Shown here one piece after another: positions 16,824 through 24,635 of a stretch of DNA of 46,188 nt. Position 1 is the first letter of the stretch. Every line of letters begins with the position of its first letter. This DNA is from JAGOPO01 sp035524755. GTDB taxonomy: Bacteria > Patescibacteriota > Minisyncoccia > 2-02-FULL-40-12 > GWA2-44-9. A program made the position numbers and the translations under genes. The notes beneath the pieces are model-generated. The model ran no database searches. It saw only the letters and a program-made list of their open reading frames with translations, and was not told the origin of the DNA. The stretch spans positions 1 to 46,188 of the forward strand of contig DATKOD010000006.1 of the NCBI GenBank assembly GCA_035524755.1, read 5' to 3'.

Positions 16824-18545
16824 TCACTCGTGGATGACCCGCAGGATCTCCTCGATGGTCGTCAGGCCTGCGACGGCTTTCGTGAATCCGTCCTCCAACA
16901 ACGTCGTCATACCGTTCTTGACCGCGATCTTCTTGACTTCGCCGGCATCAGCGTGACGCATGACCGCTTCACGGATGAAATCATTGACTTCCAGCACCTC
17001 GTAGATGCCCATGCGTCCCAGGTAGCCGGTGTCGTGGCATACAGCGCATCCTTTGCCCTGGAAGAAATCGCGGTGGTCATCCAGGAGCTCTGCAGGGATA
17101 GTGTCTTTCAGCGCGCTGAACTCGCCTTCCGTGATGCGGCGCGGTTCCTTGCAGTGCGGACAGATCATGCGCACCAGACGCTGACCGAGCGCGACATTGA
17201 CGGTCGAGGCGACCAGGAACGGTTCGACGCTCATATCCAGAAGGCGGGGGAGTGTCGTGGCGGCATCGTTGGTATGCAGGGTTGCCAGCAATTTATGCCC
17301 GGTCAGTGCCGCATTGACCGCGATGGAGGCCGTCTCTTCATCACGGATCTCACCGACCATGATGATGTTCGGGTCCTGCCGCAGGATTGAACGCAACCCG
17401 ACTGCGAACGTGAGACCGGTTCGTTGGTTCACCTGGATCTGGTCGACGCCCTCCAGTGAATACTCGATCGGGTCTTCTAGGGTAATGATCTGCACTTCAC
17501 GGGTATTGAGCTCTTTGAGGATCGTATACAGTGTCGTAGTTTTTCCTGAACCGGTCGGTCCGGTCGCCAGGATCATGCCGTAGGGCGTCTGGACGGCTTT
17601 GCGGATCTTCTTACGGTCCGAGTCCGAGAATGCCAGATCATCGAGCGAGCTGATGGCCGTTTGCTCGGCCAACAGCCGCAGTACAGCATTCTCGCCGTAG
17701 TACGTAGGAACGACCGAAACTCGGACATCGAACTGCTTGTCGGGATCAGTGACGCGCATCCGGAACCTGCCATCCTGCGCCGCCTGGTGTTCGTCGGTGC
17801 GCATGCCGGCGAGTACTTTGATGCGGGTGATGATGCCTGAGTGCAGGGATTTCGGAAATCTGAAGACATCGTTGAGGATCCCATCGATACGCATCCGCGC
17901 GATGAACTCGTTTTCGACGGGTTCCATGTGCACATCTGAGGCGCGCACCAAGAACCCGTACGTCATCATGTCATCAACGAGTTTGATGATGGAGATCTGT
18001 GCCTCCGGCTGCTTGAGCGTTTCGGTCATTTCGGCGAGCAGTTTCGCCGCGCGTACGGACAGATCCTGTCCCCCGGCCTGCAGTCCCGATGCACGTTCCA
18101 GGAGCGTCGTCTTGCCGTCCTTCGGTGGTGTGTCCGGAACGGTCGCTCCGGAACCTTCCGGCGCTTTCCCGGTGACGAGCTGAACGGCGCGGGCGACGAT
18201 ATCGCCGGATGATGTGTCGCCCTTGATGAGGATATCGGTCGCGCCGAGTTTCCGGGCGCGCTCGTCATCTTCTTTCTGGTCCGAATTGAACAGCAGCAGA
18301 ATGGGAACTTCCGCGGACGCCTTCCGGATTCCTTCGAGTGTTTTCCAGCCGTCGAGTTTGCCCGCAAGTGGCAGATCCAGAAGCACGAGCGCTGGGGCCT
18401 CCTTCTGCAGTTCAGCAAGACCGGTCTCACCGTCCGACGCGATCGTCGCGGGCAGGTCCTGATGGCCCAAGCGCTCGGCGAGCAGCTGGGCCATGAAGAA
18501 GTTGTCTTCGATGATGAGAATCTGCGATGACTTACCCTTTGGCAT
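16824..18545 (-). CDS. PilB/GspE assembly ATPase fused to an N-terminal receiver domain
   Basis: A 573-aa protein. Residues 8-125 form a CheY-like receiver with E13-D14, phospho-acceptor D57 (LVLLDLP), S88 and K108. A linker follows, then the GspE N2 region (ASDVHMEP...) and the ATPase with Walker A GPTGSGKTTT (329-338), an Asp box at LEDPIEY, Walker B IIMVGEIRDEE (395-405), a His box and the zinc motif C462-x2-C465...C500-x2-C503. The receiver sits where ordinary PilB proteins have an N1 domain. The ATG overlaps the end of the upstream CheY-like gene by 14 bp. No other plausible start lies before the receiver. Confidence 0.93.
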   Translation of the reverse strand: MPKGKSSQILIIEDNFFMAQLLAERLGHQDLPATIASDGETGLAELQKEAPALVLLDLPLAGKLDGWKTLEGIRKASAEVPILLLFNSDQKEDDERARKLGATDILIKGDTSSGDIVARAVQLVTGKAPEGSGATVPDTPPKDGKTTLLERASGLQAGGQDLSVRAAKLLAEMTETLKQPEAQISIIKLVDDMMTYGFLVRASDVHMEPVENEFIARMRIDGILNDVFRFPKSLHSGIITRIKVLAGMRTDEHQAAQDGRFRMRVTDPDKQFDVRVSVVPTYYGENAVLRLLAEQTAISSLDDLAFSDSDRKKIRKAVQTPYGMILATGPTGSGKTTTLYTILKELNTREVQIITLEDPIEYSLEGVDQIQVNQRTGLTFAVGLRSILRQDPNIIMVGEIRDEETASIAVNAALTGHKLLATLHTNDAATTLPRLLDMSVEPFLVASTVNVALGQRLVRMICPHCKEPRRITEGEFSALKDTIPAELLDDHRDFFQGKGCAVCHDTGYLGRMGIYEVLEVNDFIREAVMRHADAGEVKKIAVKNGMTTLLEDGFTKAVAGLTTIEEILRVIHE

Positions 18546-18936
18546 TGAGCAGTTGCTGAATCTTGCCGACGATCTTGCCGAGATCCTCGCTCTTCTTAAG
18601 ATAGTCCACGGCGCCCATTTCTCGGGCGTACTTCTGGTCGATCCAGGCGTTGATCTCTTCCTCTTCACCGAAGTTGGAGAGGAAGACGACCTTCGTGTCC
18701 TTCAATGCCGGGTCCTCCTTGATCTTGGTGATGGCCTCGGTCCCCGACATGACCGGCATACGGACATCCATGACGATGAGGTCCGGATGCTCTTTCTTGG
18801 CACTCTCGATCGCCTCTTTGCCGTTGGCCGCGCTCTGGACGCGCATACCGGCGGCTTCAAGTTTGGTACTCAGGATGCTGATGATATCCGGTTCGTCATC
18901 GACGACCAGTATCAGCGGTTGGTTTGAATCGCTCAT
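18532..18936 (-). CDS. Single-domain response regulator (CheY-like)
   Basis: A 134-aa receiver with no output domain. The acidic pair is D13-D14 (VVDDEPD), phospho-acceptor D57 (LIVMDVRMP), S87 (VVFLSNFG) and K114 (DYLKKSED). It starts 7 bp after the kinase stop codon and its 3' end overlaps pilB, so it is co-expressed with both. Likely receives phosphate from the adjacent kinase and acts by protein contact, perhaps on the pilus motor, or as a phosphate sink competing with the PilB receiver. Confidence 0.92.
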   Translation of the reverse strand: MSDSNQPLILVVDDEPDIISILSTKLEAAGMRVQSAANGKEAIESAKKEHPDLIVMDVRMPVMSGTEAITKIKEDPALKDTKVVFLSNFGEEEEINAWIDQKYAREMGAVDYLKKSEDLGKIVGKIQQLLNAKG

Positions 18937-18943
18937 AGTATGG

Positions 18944-19873
18944 TTATTGTACCACAGGAATCTCGACGATGAACGTGCTGCCCTTGCCCGGGCCGGCGGA
19001 CTCGGCCCAGACACGACCCTTGTGCGCCAGGATGATGGTCCGGGCGATGTAGAGCCCGAGTCCGGTGCCGGCGATCTCCTTGGCGACGGATTGGTCGCGC
19101 GAGAACTGCTCGAACAGCCTGGGCAGGAGCTCGGCAGAGATGCCACGACCGGTGTCAGTAACCGCTACCCGTGCTTTGCCGTCGCCAAAATCCTTGACGG
19201 TGATGGTCACTGACCCTTGGTCCGTGTATTTGATGGCATTGTCGATGAGGTTCTGCAGCACCTGACGGAACCGGGTCACATCGATGTTCACGTTCCAGTG
19301 CCGGGTCATCGGCGCCAGTGTCAGTGCCAGATTCTTGTGGCGGGCGAGCTCCTGCATCTCGTCGGCCACGGCCGCGACGAGCTGTCCGAGGTCGGTCGTC
19401 TCGAAATGGTAGTCGAGATGCCCTTCCTCGATGCGTCGGAGGTCCAGGAACATGTTCACCAGGTCGATCATCCGGTCCGCCGACAGTTTTATCTTTTCCG
19501 CCACATCGCGAGCGGCCGTCGGGACGGTGCCGTAACTGCCGTCCATGATGAGCGTGGCGTATCCCTTGACGATGGTCATCGGCGCTTTGATCTGATGGGA
19601 TGCGAACGAGAGAAATTCGCTCTTGAGTTTGTCCAGTTGCGTCAGTTTGATGTTCGCGGTCTCCAACTGCATGGTCAACTCTTGGGTGCGGCGTCGTGCG
19701 GTGTTCGCGCGGATGGATTGCCGGATCCACGCGATTGAGAACAGGACCGATGCGCCGAACAGGATCCAGGGCGCATACGCTCCGAATACGATGCCGGGGG
19801 GTCCGAACGCCGCAACGCCCGCAGTGAAAATCAAAGCCAGCGATAGAAGGATGATGCCGAGGATTTGCGCCAT
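18944..19873 (-). CDS. Membrane sensor histidine kinase without a periplasmic sensor domain
   Basis: A 309-aa protein. Two closely spaced transmembrane helices (about residues 4-24 and 32-50) are joined by a very short loop, followed by a coiled-coil-like stretch, an H-box with SHQIKAPMTIVKGY (phospho-accepting His), and a HATPase domain with N-box DNAIKYT, G1 DTGRGIS and G2 GTGLGLYIA. With no extracellular sensor, it probably senses membrane state or pilus contacts. The ATG at 19873 lies 7 nt after TACAAT; more upstream starts would run into the divergent promoter. It heads the pilus operon. Confidence 0.9.
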   Translation of the reverse strand: MAQILGIILLSLALIFTAGVAAFGPPGIVFGAYAPWILFGASVLFSIAWIRQSIRANTARRRTQELTMQLETANIKLTQLDKLKSEFLSFASHQIKAPMTIVKGYATLIMDGSYGTVPTAARDVAEKIKLSADRMIDLVNMFLDLRRIEEGHLDYHFETTDLGQLVAAVADEMQELARHKNLALTLAPMTRHWNVNIDVTRFRQVLQNLIDNAIKYTDQGSVTITVKDFGDGKARVAVTDTGRGISAELLPRLFEQFSRDQSVAKEIAGTGLGLYIARTIILAHKGRVWAESAGPGKGSTFIVEIPVVQ

Positions 19874-19880
19874 TACCACC

Positions 19881-19909
19881 ATTGTACCGCGTGGCGGCGA
19901 TGCTACAAT
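19881..19909. promoter_or_regulatory. Symmetric divergent promoter pair for the pilus operon and the 19916 gene
   Basis: ATTGTA-N17-TACAAT is an inverted repeat. TACAAT is the -10 for the plus gene (6 nt to ATG) and its mirror is the -10 for the kinase gene (7 nt to ATG). The mirror of each -10 falls at the -35 position of the other promoter. Only 42 bp separate the two start codons. Confidence 0.65.
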
Positions 19910-19915
19910 GCGGCT

Positions 19916-20638
19916 ATGCCGACCGGTCCCAACCAACATATTCCCGAAACCCAGCCCATCAGCGAAGTCATCAGACGCCCCGAACAATTCCGGAACGTCG
20001 ATGAGTTCAACGAAGACTATATCCGACGCATGGCCGCAGGCGCACGGACGCGGAAACGGGCGAGCCGCGATGGGACCGAGACCGATGCGTTGCGCGCGAT
20101 CGATGCGCAGGAATTCAAATACAAGACGGATTTCCAGGCGTTCTGGCGCGCTCAGGGCATGACCATCGATGAGGCGGCATCGAATGCCGCATGGTCAAAA
20201 GTCCGTGCGAAGGCCATCGACCGATATACGAAGATCGATGCCGTTCCCATGCCGCCCGCCGCGACAATGGAGCAGCCTCGGAAACCGGAGCAGAATCCGC
20301 CGGCGGAAACGACCCTGGATATCCTGGACGCGTCACGCTGGATGGAATGGGACAAGCGCACGTACAGCGAGGATGTCTTCTATCGATTCACCGCAGCATT
20401 CTTGCCCGAACTGTCGCGCGCGCTCCGGAAGCTTTCGACCGACATGCAGCGGCAGGCATATCAATTGGAGGCCATCAAGAAGCTCTACGAGCAGAAATTG
20501 TTCAGGATGTATCTGAACCAATATCCGGACCTTCCGTCGGATGACATCGATGCGACCCGACTAAACATCCAGTCGTGGCTGGACCAGCGGTGGGATGAGG
20601 CGCTTGCCCGTGCCCGCACGCTCCCGCCGATTTCTTGA
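19916..20638 (+). CDS. Hypothetical cytoplasmic protein
   Basis: A 240-aa protein with no signal peptide, membrane helix or recognised domain. It is highly charged, with predicted helices rich in Arg/Glu (residues 45-110 and 150-205, such as LSRALRKLSTDMQRQAYQLEAIKKLYEQK). A Pro-rich break around residues 105-130 suggests two helical parts. The mRNA is predicted leaderless. The stop codon is followed after two bases by the rmuC ATG, so it is probably co-transcribed with rmuC. It shares a divergent promoter with the pilus operon. Confidence 0.75.
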   Translation: MPTGPNQHIPETQPISEVIRRPEQFRNVDEFNEDYIRRMAAGARTRKRASRDGTETDALRAIDAQEFKYKTDFQAFWRAQGMTIDEAASNAAWSKVRAKAIDRYTKIDAVPMPPAATMEQPRKPEQNPPAETTLDILDASRWMEWDKRTYSEDVFYRFTAAFLPELSRALRKLSTDMQRQAYQLEAIKKLYEQKLFRMYLNQYPDLPSDDIDATRLNIQSWLDQRWDEALARARTLPPIS

Positions 20639-20640
20639 AC

Positions 20641-21594
20641 ATGGAAATCTTCCTGATCGTCATCGGTGTGCTTCTAGCCGTCATCATCTTCCTACAGCTT
20701 CGTCCGAAGAATGAAGTGCTGGGGGTCCGGCTCGAGATGCTCGAAAAACAGATCGAGAACTCCCGGCGTTCGTCTGAACATGGGACGACATCGTTCATAT
20801 CCCAAGTGCAGAGTTTCACGCGCGGAATGACCGAACTGCAGGAGGCGGTCAAGAACGTCCAAGAGAAGGTTCGCGACGTCGCGTCCTTCCAGGATATCTT
20901 CAAATCGCCGAAACTGCGCGGGAACTGGGGCGAGTATTCGTTGGAGAACGCGCTCACGCAGTACTTCCCACGGGCGGCATGGGAGCTGCAGCATCCGTTC
21001 TCGTCCGGTGAGGTCGTGGATGCGGTGCTGAAACTTCCCGACGGGAAATTGGTTCCCATCGATTCGAAATTCAACTGGGAGAACTTCCAGAAAATGGCGG
21101 AGTCCGACAACGAACTCGCCCGTGATCAGTACCGAAAAACGTTCCTGAGCGATGTGAAAAAGAAAGTGGACGAAATCGCGAAGAAGTACGTCCTGCCAGG
21201 CGAGGGGACGACTGATTTCGGTTTGATGTACGTTCCGGCGGAGAGCATCTACTATGAGATCATCAACCAGGTCAAAGACGTCGATGTCGCGGATTACGCA
21301 CGCCGCTCGAAAGTCATCCTGTGCTCGCCCAATACGTTCTATCTGACGGTGAGCGCGATCCAGCACTGGTTCCATGACACGCAGTTCTCACAGCAGACGC
21401 AGGCAATCATGAAGAAGCTCGGCACCGTCATCACCGATGCCGGCAAACTGTCGGACGACTTCCGGAAATTGGGCGACCACCTCTCTGATGCCTCGTCGGC
21501 ATATGAGCGTAGTGAAAAGAAACTCGGCCAGCTCGTCGAACGTACGCAAAAGGTGATGGAGCTAGGGGAGGGGATCCCGGAAAAACTCGAATAA
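20641..21594 (+). CDS. rmuC: DNA recombination protein RmuC homologue
   Basis: A 317-aa protein with an N-terminal membrane helix (residues 3-20), a coiled-coil region (about 25-90) and the RmuC nuclease-like domain: GNWGEYSLENAL, VDAVLKLPDGKLVPIDSKFNW, YRKTFLSDVKKKVDEIAKKY and DFGLMYVPAESIYYEI. RmuC proteins limit inversions at short inverted repeats in E. coli. The length is at the short end for the family, with a reduced coiled coil. The ATG at 20641 is preferred; a TTG at 20635 is in frame. Confidence 0.92.
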   Translation: MEIFLIVIGVLLAVIIFLQLRPKNEVLGVRLEMLEKQIENSRRSSEHGTTSFISQVQSFTRGMTELQEAVKNVQEKVRDVASFQDIFKSPKLRGNWGEYSLENALTQYFPRAAWELQHPFSSGEVVDAVLKLPDGKLVPIDSKFNWENFQKMAESDNELARDQYRKTFLSDVKKKVDEIAKKYVLPGEGTTDFGLMYVPAESIYYEIINQVKDVDVADYARRSKVILCSPNTFYLTVSAIQHWFHDTQFSQQTQAIMKKLGTVITDAGKLSDDFRKLGDHLSDASSAYERSEKKLGQLVERTQKVMELGEGIPEKLE

Positions 21595-21597
21595 AAA

Positions 21598-21628
21598 AGC
21601 GCCCGTATCCACGAGGGACACAGGCGCT
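21598..21628 (-). terminator. Terminator between rmuC and the minus-strand gene pair
   Basis: AGCGCC/GGCGCT stem with an inner TGTCC/GGATA helix on the minus RNA, followed by TTTTTT. The inner helix needs G-U pairs that exist only in the minus transcript, so it is a better terminator for the minus genes. Confidence 0.6.
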
Positions 21629-21634
21629 CACCGA

Positions 21635-21868
21635 TCACGACTCTCTGAAGCGAAGCGGCTCAGGAACTCCCAGGGGCCGGATGTTGAGCCGAATGCCCAG
21701 CACTCCGTTTTCGCCGCGCGGGAATCCGGTGACGGTGACGACGTGGCGCGCGATGCCGCCGCACAGGAGCGCCCCATGAAGGGCCCAGGCTTCCGGCGTC
21801 AGGACGACGCCTTCGGCGAGCTTCACGCCCGGATGCAAGCGGAATTCCGTTCCCGTAGGGTCTTTCAC
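21635..21868 (-). CDS. Small hypothetical protein
   Basis: A 77-aa protein, not recognised. It is likely soluble, with alternating hydrophobic segments and G-F-P-R-G-E-N-G turns. The GTG start overlaps the TGA of the upstream gene (GTGA) and is preceded by a strong SD (AGGAGG, 6 nt), so it is the second gene of a coupled pair. No functional motif is visible. Confidence 0.65.
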   Translation of the reverse strand: MKDPTGTEFRLHPGVKLAEGVVLTPEAWALHGALLCGGIARHVVTVTGFPRGENGVLGIRLNIRPLGVPEPLRFRES

Positions 21869-22278
21869 AGCTTCCTCCTGAGATACGAGACCCGCGGCGC
21901 GCCGCAGGTCCACACACCGACCGCTGCCGGCGGATGCGGGATGTCCAGCGACTTCAGGAAGCGGCGGGCGTATTCGAGCTGCTCGGTGGCCTCGCGCTCC
22001 GTGAGCGCTAGGAGACCGAAGCCCACACGGAACGGCTGCTCGCCGATGAGCTGCTCGATGTTCACGATCGTCGGCATGACTCCGTCCGCGGCGTACTGCT
22101 GGAACTGGAAGAACGCGGGTCCGCCGCGCGGCAGGATGACCGGATCGCCGAGCTTGCGGAGCTTCCCGCCGGCAAGCACGCGGGCGAGGCCGTCCTCCGC
22201 CTTCCACCACCAGGAAATCTCGAATGAGCCGGCCTGATCACGGTCGAACCCGAGTCCTGCCCAGAATATGTTGTCCAC
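21865..22278 (-). CDS. Hypothetical protein, first gene of a coupled pair
   Basis: A 137-aa protein, not recognised. The composition is that of a folded soluble protein (SFEISWWWKAEDG; FFQFQQYAADGVMPTIV; LTEREATEQLEYARRFLKSL). GTG at 22278 was chosen because GGGAGGAG lies 4 nt upstream; the longer open frame on this strand would run across the divergent promoter and through the CBS gene. A minus-strand TATACC at 22298-22303 gives a led transcript, in contrast to the leaderless CBS gene on the other strand. Confidence 0.65.
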   Translation of the reverse strand: MDNIFWAGLGFDRDQAGSFEISWWWKAEDGLARVLAGGKLRKLGDPVILPRGGPAFFQFQQYAADGVMPTIVNIEQLIGEQPFRVGFGLLALTEREATEQLEYARRFLKSLDIPHPPAAVGVWTCGAPRVSYLRRKL

Positions 22279-22297
22279 GAACTCCTCCCGGCGGGAT

Positions 22298-22305
22298 GGT
22301 ATACT
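22298..22305. promoter_or_regulatory. Shared bidirectional -10 (GGTATACT)
   Basis: The plus strand reads TATACT, 6 nt before the CBS gene ATG. The minus strand reads TATACC, 19 nt before the GTG of the 22278 gene, with an SD between. The same four TATA bases can serve both directions. Confidence 0.5.
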
Positions 22306-22311
22306 GAAGCC

Positions 22312-23022
22312 ATGGCAGAGTCCATGGTTCCGAACATCAAGGTGGGGGACGTCATGACCAAGGATGTCTTGGCCATCGACGTGGATGACACGCTCGATGT
22401 CATCGCGGGTCTGTTCGACAAGTACGACTACGACGGCCTGCCTGTCATCGATAAGGAGCATAAACTCCGTGGCGTCATCACGGCGTACGACATGGTCCTG
22501 CAGTCTTCGGACGTCCACATTCCGACGCTCATCAAGCTCATGGAGCAGATCGCCCGAGAGAAGGGTGACCGGCGCGTCATCGACGCGTACTTCGCCAAGC
22601 TCAAGGACATCAAGGCGACCAGCATCATGAACACGAAGGTCATTTCCATCGCGCCCGAGGCGACCCTGGAAGATGCGGCCAAACTGTTCGCCGACCATCA
22701 TCGCGTCAATCCGCTCTGCGTCGTGGACGCCGCCGGTGTGCTCGTGGGGGTCATCTCGCGGTACGACGTCATCAAATTCTTCAACGAGGCGTATCTGCAG
22801 CAGGTGGTTTCGACGGCGTCTCCGGGAGCAGATCCGTTCAAGGAATTCCCCACCCGTTCCGATAAGGAAGTGGAGACGGCCATCCAGCAGATGGAGAACG
22901 AATTCCTCCTGGTCCAGAAGCGCCGCCCGCTCGTATGGAAATACATCGCCATCGCCGCGTTCGCCGCAGGCTTGGTCGCCGCGACCGCGCTCATCATCCG
23001 CATCGTCCAGAACCAGGGCTAG
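22312..23022 (+). CDS. Tandem CBS-domain protein with C-terminal membrane anchor
   Basis: A 236-aa protein. CBS domain 1 (VGDVMTKDVLAIDVDDTLDV...GVITAYDM) spans about residues 10-65. A helical insert is followed by CBS domain 2 (ATSIMNTKVISIAPEATLED...GVISRYDV) at about 103-160. A hydrophobic helix near residues 212-232 with a short tail makes it tail-anchored. CBS pairs bind adenine nucleotides and act as regulatory modules; the partner is not evident here. The mRNA is predicted leaderless. Confidence 0.9.
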   Translation: MAESMVPNIKVGDVMTKDVLAIDVDDTLDVIAGLFDKYDYDGLPVIDKEHKLRGVITAYDMVLQSSDVHIPTLIKLMEQIAREKGDRRVIDAYFAKLKDIKATSIMNTKVISIAPEATLEDAAKLFADHHRVNPLCVVDAAGVLVGVISRYDVIKFFNEAYLQQVVSTASPGADPFKEFPTRSDKEVETAIQQMENEFLLVQKRRPLVWKYIAIAAFAAGLVAATALIIRIVQNQG

Positions 23023-23027
23023 GGAAG

Positions 23028-23057
23028 TTGACTAATAGCCAGTTTTAATGCTATAAT
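23028..23057 (+). promoter_or_regulatory. Strong promoter of the 23120 gene
   Basis: TTGACT, 18 bp, TATAAT, followed by a leader of about 56 nt with a GAGGTG Shine-Dalgarno. It is the best consensus -10 on the plus strand of this window and clearly of the led, not leaderless, type. Confidence 0.75.
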
Positions 23058-23119
23058 AATGAATAGCAGCCTGATCGTTCACAAGCAGAGCTCCTTTCTC
23101 GGGGCGAATGAGGTGAATC

Positions 23120-24532
23120 ATGAAGATGTCGACTGCCGGGCCCCTGCGCACGCAGGTGGTGGAGTGCATCGCGACGCACTACGAACCCCACCCCGACGAA
23201 GCGATGGCCATCTGGATGGCCGCGCGGTTCGGGCGTGAGACGTTCCTGGGCATCCAACGGGCACTGCGGGAGGGCCGCGTGCTCTTCTGTGACGCCGGCC
23301 GCGACATGCCCACGCACCTCCCGTGCAAGCGGGAGCGCATCCTGGAGGTCGGTGTCGGCGGACGTGAGTTCGACGAGCATCGCGACGGTCAGACGGGCAA
23401 CGAGTGCGCGGCAACGCTGATGGCCGACCGGCTCGGCCGCGGCGACACGGCGTTGGAGAGGATGGTCCAGTGGACCCTCGCCAACGACCAGGATGCCGAG
23501 GGCACCGCCTTCGACTGGTCGGACATCATGAAGGCCGGGTTCCACGCCGGTGCCAGCAACATGGTCATGCTGAAGCGGTCCTTCCGAGTGTTCGATGCCG
23601 TGTACAACACGCTGTCGGGTACCGCGAAATACCGCGACATCACCGGCATGCGCGGTTACTGGCAGTTGGCCGTGGATTGGGTTCTCGGCCTTACCAAGAA
23701 CGATCTCCTGAGCAATCCGAAGTACCTCTTCTCCGGTCCGATCCACGCCGCACAAGCCATCGGACTGGCCGGCGACGAGTCCATCAGCTGGATTCTCAAC
23801 TATGAGACGGACGTCTTCGGCCTGGACGGCAAGCCACCCCGCGTGCCTGGCTTCATGGAGATCCCGAACATCGTAGACGCTCTGTTCCATGACGGCGCCT
23901 CCATCGGCGAGGTCACGTACTTCGTCCGCGAGATGCTCAACGCACGCCTCGCCGAGCAGCGGCTGTTCCTGAAGGCCGTCGACCAGTGGGCGTCCATCAT
24001 GGCGGCGAAGCACGGGACGCATCCCGACGGCGGGACGTTCACCGTCGAGGAGTCGGGAGTCACGTACCGCGTGGCGGTCGTCGTCTCCGACAACCGTCGT
24101 ATCGTGTCCGCTGTCCGGGCACATGGTCCCCGCCGGCCCCATGTCATCGTGCGGGTCCTACCCAGGACCGGTCACATCTCGCTCTTCGCCAACGGACTGG
24201 ACGTCACCCCCATCGTCGCGCGTCTGCGCGCCGCCTGCTGGGAGGTGATGGGCAACACGAGCCCTCTGCCGCCGGAGAAGCTGGCGCACGAGTGGACCAT
24301 CACCGAAGTTCCGCAGCTGTGCCACCAGAAGAAGGCCGGCAACATCCTGAACGGCTCGCTCACCGCACCGCACGTGGACGCGGTCCGTCTCAGCTTGAAG
24401 ACGTACATCACCATCATGAAGGCCGGGCTCCGTGAGGTCGCCCGCGCGGCGGCGCAGCACCGCAGGGACGCCAAGCGTAGGTCGGAGAAACGTCGCGACG
24501 AGCGTCGGTCCCAAGAAGTGCAGTTGCAGTAG
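23120..24532 (+). CDS. Putative MYG1/DHH-type metal-dependent hydrolase
   Basis: A 470-aa protein. Assignment rests on the N-terminal pattern ATHYEPHPDEAMAIWMA, like the H-x-D-E-A start of MYG1/DHH phosphoesterases, then LFCDAG and a second metal-like segment VGGREFDEHRDGQTGNECAA. The C-terminal part (HVIVRVLPRTGHISLF... HEWTITEVPQLCHQKKAGNIL) resembles a substrate-binding DHHA1-like domain. The final 35 residues are Arg/Lys-rich. DHH enzymes act on phosphodiesters or nanoRNA; the substrate here is unknown. ATG 23120 has a GAGGTG SD; ATG 23126 is an alternative. The gene looks more G+C-rich than the flanking operons and has its own promoter and terminator. Confidence 0.55.
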   Translation: MKMSTAGPLRTQVVECIATHYEPHPDEAMAIWMAARFGRETFLGIQRALREGRVLFCDAGRDMPTHLPCKRERILEVGVGGREFDEHRDGQTGNECAATLMADRLGRGDTALERMVQWTLANDQDAEGTAFDWSDIMKAGFHAGASNMVMLKRSFRVFDAVYNTLSGTAKYRDITGMRGYWQLAVDWVLGLTKNDLLSNPKYLFSGPIHAAQAIGLAGDESISWILNYETDVFGLDGKPPRVPGFMEIPNIVDALFHDGASIGEVTYFVREMLNARLAEQRLFLKAVDQWASIMAAKHGTHPDGGTFTVEESGVTYRVAVVVSDNRRIVSAVRAHGPRRPHVIVRVLPRTGHISLFANGLDVTPIVARLRAACWEVMGNTSPLPPEKLAHEWTITEVPQLCHQKKAGNILNGSLTAPHVDAVRLSLKTYITIMKAGLREVARAAAQHRRDAKRRSEKRRDERRSQEVQLQ

Positions 24533-24537
24533 TGCCG

Positions 24538-24567
24538 GGCCCCGAGGACATCCTCGGGGCCTTTTTT
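24538..24567 (+). terminator. Rho-independent terminator
   Basis: GGCCCCGAGG/CCTCGGGGCC (10 bp, ACAT loop) followed by TTTTTT. Confidence 0.92.
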
Positions 24568-24635
24568 CGTACGTCTTGCCAACTCGGCTCCGACGGTCCA
24601 CCATAGGCCATTGATCTTTGAGTCCAGAGGTGGGC

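Noticed and set aside
21635..22278. Frameshifted remains of one gene instead of two coupled genes
   Set aside because: The GTGA overlap and a strong SD before the second start are typical of genuine coupled genes.
21865..22701. A single 278-codon minus-strand gene covering the CBS gene promoter
   Set aside because: Its first 140 codons are antisense to the CBS-domain gene. A GTG with a strong Shine-Dalgarno at 22278 explains the real part.
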